Shown piece by piece: positions 49,709 to 63,675 of a stretch of DNA of 64,000 nucleotides (position 1 is the first letter of the stretch; every line of letters starts with the position of its first letter). Below the pieces are notes generated by a model that saw nothing but the letters and a program-made list of their open reading frames with translations, was not told the DNA's origin and ran no database searches. The position numbers and the translations under genes are program-made. This DNA is from Ascaris suum. Taxonomy: Eukaryota; Nematoda; Chromadorea; Rhabditida; Ascarididae. Location of the stretch: contig CM024187.1 in assembly GCA_013433145.1 (NCBI GenBank), positions 11,562,326 to 11,626,325 of the forward strand, read 5' to 3'.

Positions 49709-52700
49709 GTTAGTTCAGAAACTTCGTTTGTTTTTTATGTCCGTTCATCGGATAGATCCGCCTAGACATGAAATTTGGTGACACAGTGCACACACCAGAG
49801 TCTCCTTTAACATTTTTCTTTGCGATTCACTAGGAGTTATAAACACTCGAAACCGGGAAATTTTCACACCGGACTTTTTTCACGCACCGATTCGGCCTTA
49901 TACAATTTTTTGTGGTGAAGTCGATGAAGTGCTCACCTGTCACTAAATATGCGGTGTAGAAAATGGTGCTTCGGGTCCCGAACTGCGTAGCGGAAACGAA
50001 GTTTCATATAATGCTTGACATGGTCACCTGTAACTCGTTTCAATCTCATTCACGCAATTTTGCGGCTCTTTGTGCTGTTTTGCTGCATAAGCAGTTTATG
50101 GGTTTCAAGTGGGTTTCCCCATTCTATTTTTAGCAATTGAAATCATGTGAAAATTTCCCTACGCGAGAAGTCTTTGTTTAAACCTACGTGTCAACACCTT
50201 TCCCCCGTGTAAAAGCACAGCCGCCTCAGGATTTGCGGTCCAAGCGACGCGCACGCAATGAAGTCTCGCATGCGTTGCGCCGCGCCCACATTCGACCGCC
50301 TTTGGTTGTCGGCTGAGCAGAGCCACGATTGATGACTCGATGTGTGTGGCGATCATGTCACCGGAATGAGATCATGAAGCCTAGCAGCGCAATTGCTTAT
50401 CCACGTAGTTTCCAGAATAACCCACCTCTCACTTTGTCGTTAACTATGAAAGAAGTGTTTACTCGCAAGGCATTTCTGTAAGCGACCAGAAGTAGTATTT
50501 CTCGTGAAAGATCTTGCGCCGCCAATGCAGTACGAGGGAATCAGATTCACTCATTAAGATTCAGGGGAGATCTACGGCACACCCGGTCAAAAAAAAGCTG
50601 ACTTTTAATTTATTTTATAGAACGACTTGAAATCTGGTCTAAATGTAGGCATTGTCACTCGCAAGGTAATTATAGCAGAGCTGTTGCAACGATAAACTGG
50701 AAGTCAGTGGAGTAATTCGATTAGTTTCGCATACCGCTTTTTGTTAATGTGATCGTCTCAGAAACATCTTTTTTTCCTATCCCCACTCTATTCAACCCAT
50801 CCTCAGCTCTTCCCTCACATTGCCAAAATGTGTCCAGTCGATTCGGAAGCAGATCTCGATACACCGACGTGGGAATCGGTGCAATATAAGGAACGTTCGT
50901 CCGCATCGCCCACCGCCTATCCCTTTTTTATCGCACCCGCCCGAAGAGTGTGTTTTCTACTGTCAGCCTGTTTAAAATGAGTTATCATCAATCTTGAATA
51001 TAGTCCTCTTCCCTTCCACTCTGCCTACCACTCTCGGAATATTTTGCGATCCACTGTTTTTGACTGAAATCATTTCGCTGTTTTTGGCGCAAGTATGCGG
51101 CTATTTTAATCGAAGTTAGTTGGCAAGCTACCAGATATCACATCCTACATTGGGAACTTCATGTTTCATCAATAAGACCGCTAGAAGTGGTTTCATTTGA
51201 TTGAATAAACATCGATGAATAAAGGTCTGGCTAGAAAAAAAGCTAAAAGGTTTAAGATTTCGTGGGCATTTTCCTCAAGATCAAAAAAGTTTTCATTCTC
51301 TTCCAGTGCTTTTTTGCCATTTAATTACGACTAATGTTGTTGCTTGCACTCCTGATTGCCCTCTCTGAGTATCATTTTCTGCCTTCTGTGTTACCTTGCC
51401 ATCATCGTGAATCATGTCAGCGAAGCTCATTTATGCTAAGGTCACAACAGGCGTCTTGAAAATCCCTCTCCCTGGCCATGGTTTACCCATGTCCCTGTTT
51501 TTGTGATATCATTGAATTGCTTAACTGCTTCTTTGTTTTCTCGATCCCTCCACTCTCCTTCTATCGGTTGATGATGTGCATTCTAAAGGTGTCAGGTCTG
51601 CTCAGTAGTCGATATCCTCTTTTTCTGTGAGTGATTGGTAAGCAGAAAGAAAACAAAGCACATTTTGCTTGCACCTGTAGTTTTGGCGAGAATTTCCTAT
51701 GTTTGCGCGTCTATTCCTGCTTATATGGATTATGTTGCAGTTCAACTTCCAGGCCATTCGTGGACGACATGACCGTGGGTGACTGCTGTGGTCCTGAACG
51801 TGATCCTGCGTTCGGCGTTGGTGGTCGGCAATCTGTGGGAGCATCCAGATGGCAATGTACGTCATTTATTTATTATGCTGATCTTTTAAAGCGGAGCTGG
51901 GCGAGAGCGGTGCTTTCCCATAGTGTCCGAGGCGTTTTTTTCGAACTCATGGTCGTTCGCTAAAGGGGTTCTGATCAGTCAAGTATTATCCGTGACATTT
52001 GTGTGCAAGTGATGTATTTATAGCATCTAAGACCCTGCTTTGCTGTCTAGTGCCTGGTAAAGTAAAAATGCTGCATTGATCCACCACGTGATCACTGAGG
52101 TCGCCAAACGAAAGCAATCTGTAATAATAAACTGCTACGTACAATTAATGATGATATGCGAGAAATGAATCAGTTAATTTGAAAACGATTCATGTGAGAC
52201 CATTTATTCAAATTACAGTTAAGTGTAAAATATTGCAACGCCCACGACTGAGCACAAACACGCCTGTGACATTAAATCTGATAAACGAAATGAAAGTGGG
52301 GCAATCATGCTAAAAAACTGCTCAAAATTCGAGTATGAATAAGCTCATTTCATATTTGGTGACCGCGTATGGTTGCACTGCTTATAGTTTCCATTAATTC
52401 TTAGCCAGTGAGTTATTTAAGCCACTTTTTTGTTGCAAAGATTATGCGTGCATACACATTACTTTATGCACTCATAACTTGTGACTACCCACAAAAGAAT
52501 GGATGAAACATGGTTTCATCCAAAAGTGCGGAATTTTTTTTGCGATAGGGTAAGGGGGTGGAGAAAAGTGACTTTTGTGACATTAGAGCAAACTACATGC
52601 GTTTCGATGCAGTAATTCATTTACAAAGGTGCTTCTCATCTCAATTCCTCCTTCTTTTCATGGCGCTTCAGTCGCCGAGAGGAGTGTCAGCGAAACGGTG

Positions 52701-55700
52701 CCAGTATAAGTGGAGAAGTCGTCTAGTTTTCTGAGCCATATTTGTTTGCAGCGGAAATTGTAATTTGAATGATATTTACAGATGTAGTCGATTTTATCCG
52801 CGAGAATGATATAAGTGCAGACTTGAACGATCCCAACTGGTTCGAGCAGTTGCGGGAAGATCTTCATCGTTATAGAGACGAACGCGAGCCCGCTGGTAAC
52901 GAGGATGGATCGGCGTTCAACGAAACGTTACTGAGTGATACGACTAGCATGAGCGTCGCCGTTGAGGGCTCTTCGTCGGCCGTTACGCTTACGCCGCCAC
53001 TGTCACCTATTCGCGTTCTCGTCAATTCGGTGAGCCGTGATAGCGACTAACTTCTTCTTTGAGTTCTAGAAGGGAGACTGCTAGAAATAACATATAATCT
53101 TTCAGCTGGAGGTCTTCCTTATATTTCTCTCCCACACTTGAGATTAATAAAGATCCACAACGGCATCATTGCGATCACCTCTTGCTTTTTACGCCGCTCA
53201 TACTGTTGAATCGGCATGGTAAAGTATAATGTTGTCTTTAACCATCTTTAAGCTAGTTTGTGGCGCATCTCAAAAATTCAGTCCAGTTGTTGTGACGAGC
53301 ACACCTCAATATACGAATGGAATGAAAACTTCTGCCATTATCTGCTGCCGTTGATGAACTCATCCCTCCGCAGTCACGCTGCCTCTCTGTCTAATCTGCA
53401 AACAACCAAGGGCTACGACAGCGCACTGAGGCAGGCGGTCGTGAAGCGACTTTAATGCTTTAGCTCACTTGCGCGTTGGTCGTCCGTTACCAAAGATAGC
53501 TGCCAGCACCTGCGTAGTGGCATTTGGCTATCTCTGACACCTAACGGTACGCGCTCCGCAATCTTTGCCACATGATAGCTGCCACGTTTCTGCTTGTTGA
53601 TACACTCCACCTCGCTCGGCATTCATCGAATCTCTTGCCGAAATCCTTTCGACGGGAGCCGTGAAGTGTGAAAATGGTTTTGAAAAGCATCGATTAGTCA
53701 GATCACTTCAGGACAGATTCCGTGGTCTTTGCCCGTCATGTCTTGTTGAAGGCGATGGCGCTGGAAGTTTAAAACAACAACTGCAGTGTCCCAACGAATT
53801 CTCGATTCGATATATTCGTGCAATGGCAAATTAGTTTAGGTGATGTATTTTGTCTTAGTTGCTCACGAATCCAGATTCTGCTATCTTGATGTCGCTTCTT
53901 CGAATTCCTTAATTCATCCTCCCGAAGAAAGCTAAACGCTATTGAAAGAGCGCCTTGCCAAGACCAGAGAAAGCGAGGTGTACTGTGACCAATCAAACAA
54001 GTCCTAGCACCCCTCGAGCCGTAGGTTTCAGGCTGACGTACGTTTATGGATGCTATGGTCAGGTGTGTAGTCGTTGCGCGTGCTTGTAAGAATCGTAGTA
54101 AGATTTCTGTGATCATGTGCAAACGATCCTCTTACCGGCAATCATATGTCCGATCCTCCTACAGCGTTTCGATTACCAAAAACAGGTTTGTGGCCCGCGT
54201 TTGTAACTTCATCTGCGATCTCATGTATGCTTTAATTCGGACTATTACCGCTAATAGATACCCCAGTTCGGTCTCTGTCCTCGTTTCGAATGTGGCAGTC
54301 TGGCGGTCGTCGGTTTATGTCCTAGAGGTCAGCCCGCGATCTCCCTCCTTTGCATATTTCCTAACTTTTCTGCAGCTCAATTTCCTACTTGCGATTCACC
54401 TTCTTTCCTTTGTGGAGTTAATTTTTACTTCTATAAATTCCTCCTTGGGGAAGTGGTGTAATGAGTTCATCGCTTATGCACCGTGCTCGGTCATAAACCT
54501 TTTTGCAGTTTCGAAATTAATATCGAAACTCAGATGTTCGCAACTGTAGAAGCTCGTGCGCAGTTTCTTATTGATTGTCCGTTTGGAATAAGCTTTGCAT
54601 GGAAGCGCTTCAAATAGTTCCGTGTTGTTCAGGCAGAGGCAAGTTCGGATGAGAGCAGCGAGTTGGGGGCTTCCGTTACGCTGCATCGCGCAAGGAGATT
54701 CTCACATGTGCCGATCGTATCCAGCGGTACTATGCGAAGCTCTAGTGGTATGTTTTTGTTCTCGATTTCTATGTGTACGCGATTCTGTAGTTGTAATTTT
54801 GAAACGGCTGCATTTGGATCGAGGCTAATCTCAACTATAACAGAGCTGATATTGCAAAGAAATAGAGATAATTCATAAAGAGGAATGTTACTTTCCTGTC
54901 ATATTTCCTCCGAGAGTAATCGTGAAGCTTATGCAGATTTAATTCCGCTCTCTTGGTATATAACATGTGTGTTTGCTTATTTTACATTGCACTTGGGTGT
55001 GTGCTTATTTTACATTAGTCGTAACCTAGATGAAACGGAGTACTCGACAGGTCGACAGGAGAGTCCGAAACGCGCATCCTTGCCTGGCCCTAGTCGCATG
55101 AAAAGGATGAAATATATGACAAAGAAGGAGCGCCGATTGAAGAGGATGACCTCGAAGGTGGCCGATTTTGCTTTCGTGGTCTTTTTGACCTGAGAAGCGC
55201 TTTCTTGAAGTAGAGCAGTTGTTTTAAGGAAAGTGACCTTTTCGGAGGATCATTTAACTTGCAGCAAATTGTGATGTACTGTTCGAATTCTGGCACGGGC
55301 AAGCCGCCAGCCGTTGTGGGAGCTTTTTACGATGTGAAAGATTTTGATTGTGAATTTTCACCAATTCGCTTAGACCGGTACTTGTTCAAGCAAACTTGGC
55401 GTTCCTTGCATTCAGCAAATATATCGCAATGGAATTTGCCTCGAAGCATAATTCTAAATGCTCACTCACCTATGGTAGTTGTGGACCAAGCGTACCCACC
55501 TGACGTAGTTTGTCAGATTAAAAGATCCTTTATCCAGCTTCTCCTTGTTTCTCCTTGGATCATTCCGCTGTAATCTTCTTCACCCTTAAATCTAAACAAG
55601 CAGATGATCACTCCTTCATGACAAGCTTTGATAGAACAGTCTCGGTGCTGCTTATCTTTAACTGTGGTCGCAGGCACTTCTTTGCCTTTGCGCTCAGTCC

Positions 55701-58700
55701 ATTGGTGAGGGGCGGATTTATGCCTATTGTTTTCTGTGTTATCTTCGTTCGCAATCGAAAAATCGAGAGTTTATTCTTGCAAAGGTTATCTGAGTTTTGA
55801 AATTTGTTTCAGAACAAGGAGGGAAATGGTGTGTTGAGTAAATCTAAGCTATCGATAAAAATTGGTGAGCGTGACCAGGAACGTCTTTTGGCAAGTTATG
55901 CTCAGCATTGCGCTCATCTTTCAAGCGCAGCAACAACTTCGCATGCCGAGAAAATCTCGAAGGTGAAAGAGGACGATTTACAGCTGTTGGCCTATATGCC
56001 AAAGAGAGATGACTTCGAGCAGGTGAGTCTTCTTTAAGAATTTAGAAATGGCTTAGTCGGGGTTGGGACTGGGAGAGGAGGAATGCGGAAGAAATCGGAA
56101 GCTGAAAAATCTTTTCCTCTTGAGTTTCTTCTGGTAACTGCTTTTCCTATTGTTTTTCACTAAATTCCATTTATTTTCCAATCAAATTTTCCAGAGTAAC
56201 GATCAGTATTGTAGGCTTATATACATGCCGAGTTAAATTATGAGAGTATGAAATCGCATAACACGTTTTTCTTTTTGGGAAACAACAGTAGTTCGTGATT
56301 GCAGAATACAGCTATATCGGCGTGTTGCTTTGGGGTTTTGGTCAGGCTGTCAAGATTTCGAAATTTACCAGTTTTTGGTGGAACAATCAGCAGGTTTCTT
56401 TTTCTCGTTCCAAATCAAATCAGACAAAGAGGCCTACTTGCACAAGTTTCCATTTCCATATTAATTCATATAGAACTATTTACAAGAAATTCGAAAACGA
56501 ACAGTTTTTCGAAGTTTGTCATCATGTTCTAAGCAGCATTCACTAGGCAACTAGCAGATGTAGGCTTCCATCGTGTTCTCGTCATCTATCATGGGCAGCA
56601 ATATTTATTCTGCAGTAAATCCTAACGGAAGCGCTGTCTTCATGTTTATCTAGGTGAGCACCAAGGAAAAGTCACACTGTGCGGCCCAGTTACCATAAGC
56701 TATCAGCAGTATTGACAGGCTCCGCTTATTTCTCACCTTTCGATTACCTAGAATTCCATACGTTGCTTCGACAGGTCTGCATCAAACTGCCTTCTGCAAC
56801 GGGACAGGATTGCTGGGAGAATTACTCAAATTCTGTGGTCTTCTGTACCGAAGGGGGGGGGGGGTTGGGGAGACGAGGAGAGGGATGGGGTGGAGGAAGA
56901 GACTTTTGCATTGGGTATAACCGCTCATGGAGAATATGTCTGCGTGCAGTGTTGGCATCAACATTTTCGAGCGCTCTACCAGCAGCTGCTATTTGTTAAT
57001 GTTCCTCGCATATATCTCAGTTCATTGAGGTCAATCTTGGTCGTAGTAGTTTGCGTAATGTCTGTGCTCTGCAGTACCTTTGGAAACAAGAAGGAATAGG
57101 CAGCTTGGTGAAACCGGCTTGGGAAAAGCCGCTATTTTGATGTCTGCAGTCTCGCAGCTGTATTCTCCGTAAATGGAAATGTTGGGGATTATTCTTGATG
57201 CCCAGTTGGCATGCCGAAATATGCTCTCTAAGCCGCAACATCTTCTTAGGCACTTCCGCAGAGTGATTTTGTGCTTTTTCTCGGTGGGCTAATTCAGACG
57301 CCCAGAACAATACATCTTTCGCATATATACAACCTTTTGGAGCCATGTGAAAGAAAATTTATGCGAAACACAGTTTTTGACAAGAAAGCTGACGCAACAA
57401 ACATATCCATTCCCCTCCTAATATCAGATGCAATGTTCAAGCTTAAGGAAGCGGCCGTTATGAGTTATGTGTGGCGTGAATAGCAGGCACGCAGTTTTCA
57501 TTCTCCAAAAACAACGAATCTTTTTTCTGTCAGTCATTATTGTTAACATTGTCTGTTGTGTTTAAATTCAACTTATTTTTTGTAGGAATATAACAATGAA
57601 TGTGAGCGCCTTATAAGTCGACTTCAGTTAAATCTCTCCACGGATGGCGAAGAAGACGAGGAGTTTGCTAACGGTGAGGCGTTTATATATATTGTGTCCC
57701 TTAAATTTCTTCAACAACTTTGGAAGCGAAGTCTTAATGCTGCTTTTGAAAGCGACATTTCAAAGTCTGCTATTCAAAATACTTTTTCGGCTTAGCAGTA
57801 TTCCTTGCATGGGCGTCAATCGTTATAAACAGCAGTTCCCTCTCACAACGATGAGTCAGCATCGGCACTTAATGGGAATTTTATATTATTAGTACAGTTT
57901 CCGCCTGAGGCGATATGCTTCCAAATCATTTGCCATCGAGGAGCCCAATCGCCTATGTAAATCCAAGTCGGAACTGAGCTTGAAAAAATGTTTTCTTTGC
58001 TATTGCATTTCCAATAACTGCAGTTGCATTGCAACTTCAGTCAGTTTTTGCGCACGTTTCGCTATATTGCAGCTAGAGTTGATTTGAGATTCCATTTCCC
58101 ATTAGCATATTTTTGCCTTGTTTGGAGAGGCTGTCTTCGAAGTTGCGTTTTGATGCGGAATGAGACAATGTGAGATATATATTAGACGATTTAGCTGTCA
58201 AGATCAACAAGGTTCTCTACTACAATCGACAAATGATGCAACGACGACAGCGGAAAGCGATGATGCGTGAATTCGATTTGATCTCCGAATTCTTCGACAA
58301 AGTGAAGGTGAGTGCCTGTTGATCTCTCTTAGGGTCCTCTGTAAAAATCCAACTACCATCGTTTATTAGTGGTGAAAATCCTATCTTTGTGAAAATGCGT
58401 TTTGCACAAACGAATTTAAATTTCTAATGGCTTAAGCAAGTTGATGAAAAGTTGGGTCTGAACGCGGCTTCTGTTCTCTTTGATAGAGCTTTGTGCTCAC
58501 TTTCCACTCTGTTATCGGAAGATGCAAGTGTTCATTTGTTTAGAACAATGCAGCTCATCCTCATCATCATAAAGGCTCTCCACAGAGCCGCGCCGTAGAT
58601 CGTCGTCGGGACGAAAACCGAAAGCTGATGAACAAGGTGCGCCAGGTGGTCAACAAAGAGGAAATGAAAGAGCTCGGTGATGTTATCACAAGTAAGTTGC

Positions 58701-60697
58701 CATTGATGTCACGTGTCGTACCGCTTGTCAGGTGGCTTTTATGCAAATGAGTGAATTTGGATTTGTTGAAATGATAAGTGCTGGTGTTTCTCTTCCCTTA
58801 GTTGTTCAACTCCAGCATATATGAAAAGTTTTTTTTCGGCAGAGGCAGTTCGCTTTCCGAAAGTGTTTTCTACACACCAATATTGCCGGAACGCGTTTCC
58901 CTCATATAGTTTTTTCCTCCATTTCTTAATTTGCCTCAAGCGCTGGCCCGCACCGCTTCTATACAAATACACCAGTAGAAGCTCCAGCCTGTCGTTGTGT
59001 TCAAGATAGACCACCCGTCTTCGACTGTGAAGCACGTCGTCGAGGTAGCTTTTCTAAGTTACTAATTCTCAGTCTTCAATTGTGCTTCTTGAGGGAACCA
59101 AGTGAGTTAGATTTCCCAGTTGATCTATTTGGGCAGCAAGTAAAATGAACAAGTGATTCAGTTCAAAAAGTTTTCAGAGCTCGACTCCTTCACGAAGAGA
59201 ATCGAGGAACTAAAAGATATGAAGGCACGAGGAATCAAAGCGCTGAAACGTCCGTTTTTCTTTTTTCTTTTTCAGTTCTACGTCAGTAACGTTCTGTCAT
59301 AAGGAGTGTGGGGAATGTAGTATTTCCATAAAGTGGAGGAGGGTTAATTCTGGATTTGTTGTTAACGGCGCTTTGATCATGGACAGGGTCGGACGGATGT
59401 GCTGTAGCAGTTGTTGCTTTTTCTAATCACCGAATACCGCTGAGAACACATCGTCTTTGTGTTCAATGCGAAAATGGTCGCATCACCCCCGTTTTGTATG
59501 TGTTGATGTTTACCTCGCAACATCCGTAGTATTTCACTGATTGTGAGCCAAAAGCTCGTCAAAAATTGTAAAATTGCTGCTGCTCACCCTTACGAATACG
59601 CGAAATTTTCACGTTTGGAGATTGACGAAGTTTTGTTTCAACGGATTAATCGATTCTCTTGGATGCATCAAAAAAGTTTTCTTGATCTTTTTTTATGGAG
59701 GGGCGAGTAAGCCAACAGTAACAAGCACGGTTTGTATACGGCAAATGACAGTCGTTTAGTATGACACTTTATTTAAAAAAATTTCAGCTGGGCAGAAGGT
59801 CGATCACGAACATCATAATCGTAAGCGAAAGCGGCGTGGTGATAAGTACAGAAGCTCGCAGCACAAGTGTGTTATTGTTGAGTCTCGTATAATAATCATT
59901 CCTTGTTTGATTTTATATGGACAGGTTTAGGTTTCAGTATGTTTCGGCTAAATGTTGTGGGCAAGTAAAATTCAAAGATGCGCTAGTAGCTGAACCTGTG
60001 TAGCCTTCGATTTGGTTGAGGAGGGGGACTGTGTGGTGTTTGCGGGTAGTGCACACCATATGGGTCTAAATTAACTTACAGCGGTCACCCCTGAACCCTT
60101 CTCCGTCGTTGCCACATTCTGTAACTTATTTATTCTCACTCCTGCATCCTTTCAGCCCACTATGATATCGAAATTGACAGAATTATTTTCGTTGGTCATA
60201 TTGCGTACTTGAACTTGTTGAGTAACAGTTATTATATTAACTGATGCAATCTGAATTGGCAACTTTTCTCGTCTATTACAGCGTGATAGGCAATCGACTT
60301 CCCCAACTGTTTTCTGAATTCAGGGTTCTTACTGAAAGCCCGCTTACTTTTGAAATTGGTGGTTTGAATTTCAAACACTGAAAGTATTCGGAGTTTTTTA
60401 AACCTTCGTTTTCGCTGAAAGTGGAAGGTTTGTAGGTTAATCGATTTCACCTTCGGGTTTCTGCATCTTTTCAGAGATCTTTTCTTCATGGTGCATTGAG
60501 AGTTATAGAAATTTATCAATTGCCTAGTATTCCATTTTCACCACTGTCTGCTGTGTTCCTCAAGGTGTTTTATGAAGTTCCCATCCGTCAGATCGATTCC
60601 CTTGTTGTATTTCAGAGCGACACTCCGTTGGAATAGGTTTAAGCGGTGGAATAAGCGTCAGCAGCTGAAGAGCGAGGCTACGGAATCAGATACATGA
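48645..60697 (+). CDS. ada-2: ADA2 (TADA2-type) transcriptional adaptor
   Basis: ADA2 proteins bind GCN5/PCAF and ADA3 in the nuclear SAGA/ATAC histone acetyltransferase modules. The exons are: 48645-48773, 49280-49452, 49592-49708, 52672-52697 (tentative), 52782-53029, 55059-55157, 55813-56022, 57586-57673, 58186-58307, 58544-58691, 59178-59249, 59788-59845 (or to 59866), 60616-60697. With these the frame closes exactly, at 523 or 530 residues. Exons 1-2 encode a ZZ finger and exons 2-3 a SANT domain. YMPKRDDFEQ|EYNNECERLI is the hallmark ADA2 mid-region motif; VLYYNRQMMQRRQRKAMMRE and RIEELKDMKARGIKALK match later conserved helices. The linker between SANT and the mid region is low-complexity. 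A C-terminal SWIRM domain, usual in the family, is not visible; the protein ends RWNRFKRWNKRQQLK plus a short acidic tail. Introns are long, the largest nearly 3 kb. Confidence 0.93.
53460..55055. other. ada-2 intron without a second gene I can support
   Basis: It holds a 167-codon plus frame (54046-54549), rich in Ser, Val and Phe, with no motif or splice sites. I treat it as chance. Confidence 0.4.
55265..55312 (+). other. Possible in-phase cassette exon in an ada-2 intron
   Basis: After an acceptor (CTTGCAG, ending 55264) a 48-nt segment reads QIVMYCSNSGTGKPPA and meets a weak donor (GTTGTG at 55313). It would insert 16 residues without changing frame. The open frame continues for 100 codons on the same strand (to 55,573), so it may instead be an unrelated remnant. 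No family match. Confidence 0.2.
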
Positions 60698-60699
60698 TA

Positions 60700-63540
60700 T
60701 ATTTGAAGCAACGAGCATTTTCGCAGAAAAGCGACGCGAAATTGTTGAGCGCCTTCGATGATTAACGTGCATTGTAGCTCGTGTGATGTGCTTCTCAGTG
60801 CGACCTCACACATTTAAATTTCAAGTTCGCTTACCTGAAAATCTTTCTTCAGTGAAAAACGCGTCATGTTTCCTGTAAAATGACTGTTTTAACTTGGAAG
60901 ATTGAAGTTTTCTTTTGTAGAAACAGAATGAGTTGTCATGAATTGGGGCTAAACTGATTTTCTGCTCTGCTTGAATGGCTGTAGTTGTTATAATTGGCTC
61001 GAATAAAATCTCGACGCAAACTCCCCAGGCTTTTGCAGTGGAAGGAACTTTGTCGAGAAGGTTTCATGAAACAGGCGACGAACAAAAATCATTCTTTTGC
61101 TTTTTGAGATAAAAGGAAGGCAGTTGAACTTGCTGGAGTTCTTTCTTTGTAAGTTCAGGGAAGTGCGAGAGTTGCAGAGGGCAGTGTAGACCATATTTGA
61201 GGGCATAATCTGTGCAACGGTGTATGAAGAATGTTTTTACGCAATTTCTCATGTTTGCTGTTGAAGGTGTATTCATATATTTTCGAGGTTTACGATCTTT
61301 ATCACTGCCGCTATATGTTATTTGTAATACCTCATGTAATAAGGTATCCCTTTGCTCCCTTGTTCTCTTCCATCAATTACCGTTCCGTTTGTTTGAGGGA
61401 TGCTGATATTGCTGACGCAGCAACCTTCCCAAATGTTAGTGATAAGGTAATTAGTAACCAGTTGATCTGTAAATGGGCAATGATTGAATGCTGTCTGTGA
61501 ATTGTTTTGTTAACTAGCGTTTTTTATTCATTTGTCAATTCCTGCGCCTTTCTATTGTGCAGTTAATAACAAGGTAATATCAGGTGATCTCCGAACGGTT
61601 GCTTCATTTTACGATTTCCGCATGTTGAAGTACACACCGGTTAGGGGATATACGGCGTTAGCGCAACTTTACACAGTACAGTTATTGCAGGCTTCATTAC
61701 TATTGTATGGCTTTTTTACTTCAAGAGAGAAAGAAGTTTGTTGATGCGGCTATGAAAGGCCCATTTCCTAACCTGTGGTTTGTGGTCCTGATTAACTTCA
61801 GATAATTAGTTCGCTTTCGTGTTGGTGCGCTTAAGCGCGCTGGGAGTTAGAAGCATTGGAATCGAGGTGGGGAGATGAGAGAGGTGGAAACTGGGAGCAC
61901 CGCCTCTGCTTTTTTTGAAATGGCGGAAATGGGATGACAAAGTCTCCAAAAATTATGTGGCCACAGATGGCCCAATGACAAAAAGTTTGCAGGTGATGCA
62001 TCTTTTATGCAGTTGCGTACACTGCATCACATGCATCTCGTACTCACTGGCCTGGATGCTTGGAGTTGCGTGACCTAGATACCAAAACGTAAGGATGATT
62101 TGTGAGAGACAGATGTTTTCAGTATTGCTTTGGTGAGTTCGTCAACGGTTTCTATAAAAAATGCTGAAGTAAAGAGGGCAAGAGCATGTCAGAACGTCCA
62201 GAACGACATATGGTTTTGCCACCCAGCCAAGACAACAAGATGTCTGACAAGGCGTTTCGCTGCCACTTTCGGTGTTCATAGCTCTTCTAGAAGCTGGCGC
62301 ATCGGGCTGTACGTTCCCGAGAGGTGGCCTTGCGTTTGTTTTGCATCTCTGGAACTTCATCTGTAAGCAAGTCGAATTGCAACGATGGCAGATGAGCGAA
62401 ATTTTATCCGTTTTATAACTTCGGATAGGCGAACCTGCCATTAAGGCTTGGTTAAACGTGTGCATCTTCTAAATATCTGTCAGTCACTGACAAATGACGT
62501 TCGGTTGGGACCGACCGAGGTAAAGAACGGAAGCCGGTTAGTAGAAACCGACCGGGATTTCCCTTTCCAGCCCTGGCTTGACCTTGAATGGTCACCACTT
62601 AGAAATGGGTGTGGACGAATGTGGTCAATGATGGACATCCCCGAGAGTTCGCTTAAAAAAGTTGACTCCTCAGTTGACCCCAAAGTTGTATTCGAGAGTT
62701 GACTGTGTTTTAAAATGACGAGAGGTCGGCCGTTTTTTCCACTAGGAACTGAATTCGCCACGATAGGAACTAGGGAAATGAGGTTCAAAACCTTGTTAAT
62801 TCAGTCAAAATTACTTTGCAGTTGCCGCCAGCTCTGTGGAAGCAGTTTATGGGTTTCTCATCGAAATTGTCTCCACAAACTGACGGGATAGAGCGTTAGT
62901 TTTACAACCCGAAATTTATTTGCTGTTATATTGTCACCAAATGCAGGAAGACGTTTTTAGACAGCTACGTAAATTTGGTAGCTTTCATGGTTAACCGAAA
63001 ATGATGCCCTCAAACTAAAGCTAGAATTTCTCTTCCTGATGACAATGTGAAATATTGGGGGACAGATCACGAGTTAGAAATTTTCCCGTCGTCCTTGTTC
63101 TTCCACCTCAAGCCTTCCTTTTCCAGTTGCCGTCCTTGCGACTCATTTCTCGCTGATTCCTTTCCCACTTTTCCTCACTCTCTAAAATTTTAAATGAAAT
63201 TGAAGTGGCTTTAATCCACGGAGCTCGAATAAGATAATTTCTCCATTTCTCCTGTAAAAAAAGGAGAACTCAGGAGTTTTTATGATTCCATAAAACCTCC
63301 TCTGTAAATAAGAAATCAGCTTAATAAAGATGGATTCCGTTCAGCTTAGTTCCGTATTCTACTCTACCGACGCATTTGCTGCATGCATCCGAAATGCCTC
63401 TGATATTTCGTCCGTGTTCGCTGGTGAATAATATATACAGTAACTAATACGATGAGCAAGTGAAACCCCAGAAATAATATCAAAAAGACGCCACTTCTAA
63501 AGTAGATTACGGAGCCGATGCCGGAGCCCACTCCCTGCCC
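60700..63540. other. No supported gene; 3' flank of ada-2
   Basis: AATAAA at about 61,003 could serve as the ada-2 poly(A) signal, about 300 bp after the stop. I searched translations for a SWIRM-like exon and saw none. A block at 62,480-62,720 rich in GACCGACCG and GGAAGCCGG is GC-richer than its surroundings and may be a repeat. Frames of up to 107 codons lack motifs. Confidence 0.45.
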
Positions 63541-63545
63541 TAGAA

Positions 63546-63675
63546 GGAGTTGGAGTCGGGCAGTTGACTCTCATGTTCCTGAACCGAAGGCCGAGAGCCG
63601 AAGTTCCTAGGGGGAGTCAAAGTCGGGCGATTGAGTTTTGTTCCTGGATGGAAGGCTGAAGGGCGGAGTTCATAG
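63546..63675. repeat. Degenerate tandem repeat, 67-bp period, two copies
   Basis: AGTCGGGC recurs at 63,554 and 63,621, each followed by related sequence (GTTCCTGAACCGAAGGC versus GTTCCTGGATGGAAGGC, then a GGAGTTCATAG-type end). The copies differ at roughly a quarter of positions. A weaker third half-copy may precede it at 63,510-63,545. Confidence 0.75.

Noticed and set aside
54046..54549. 167-codon plus-strand frame inside an ada-2 intron
   Set aside because: No motif and biased composition; no splice or start context distinguishes it from chance.
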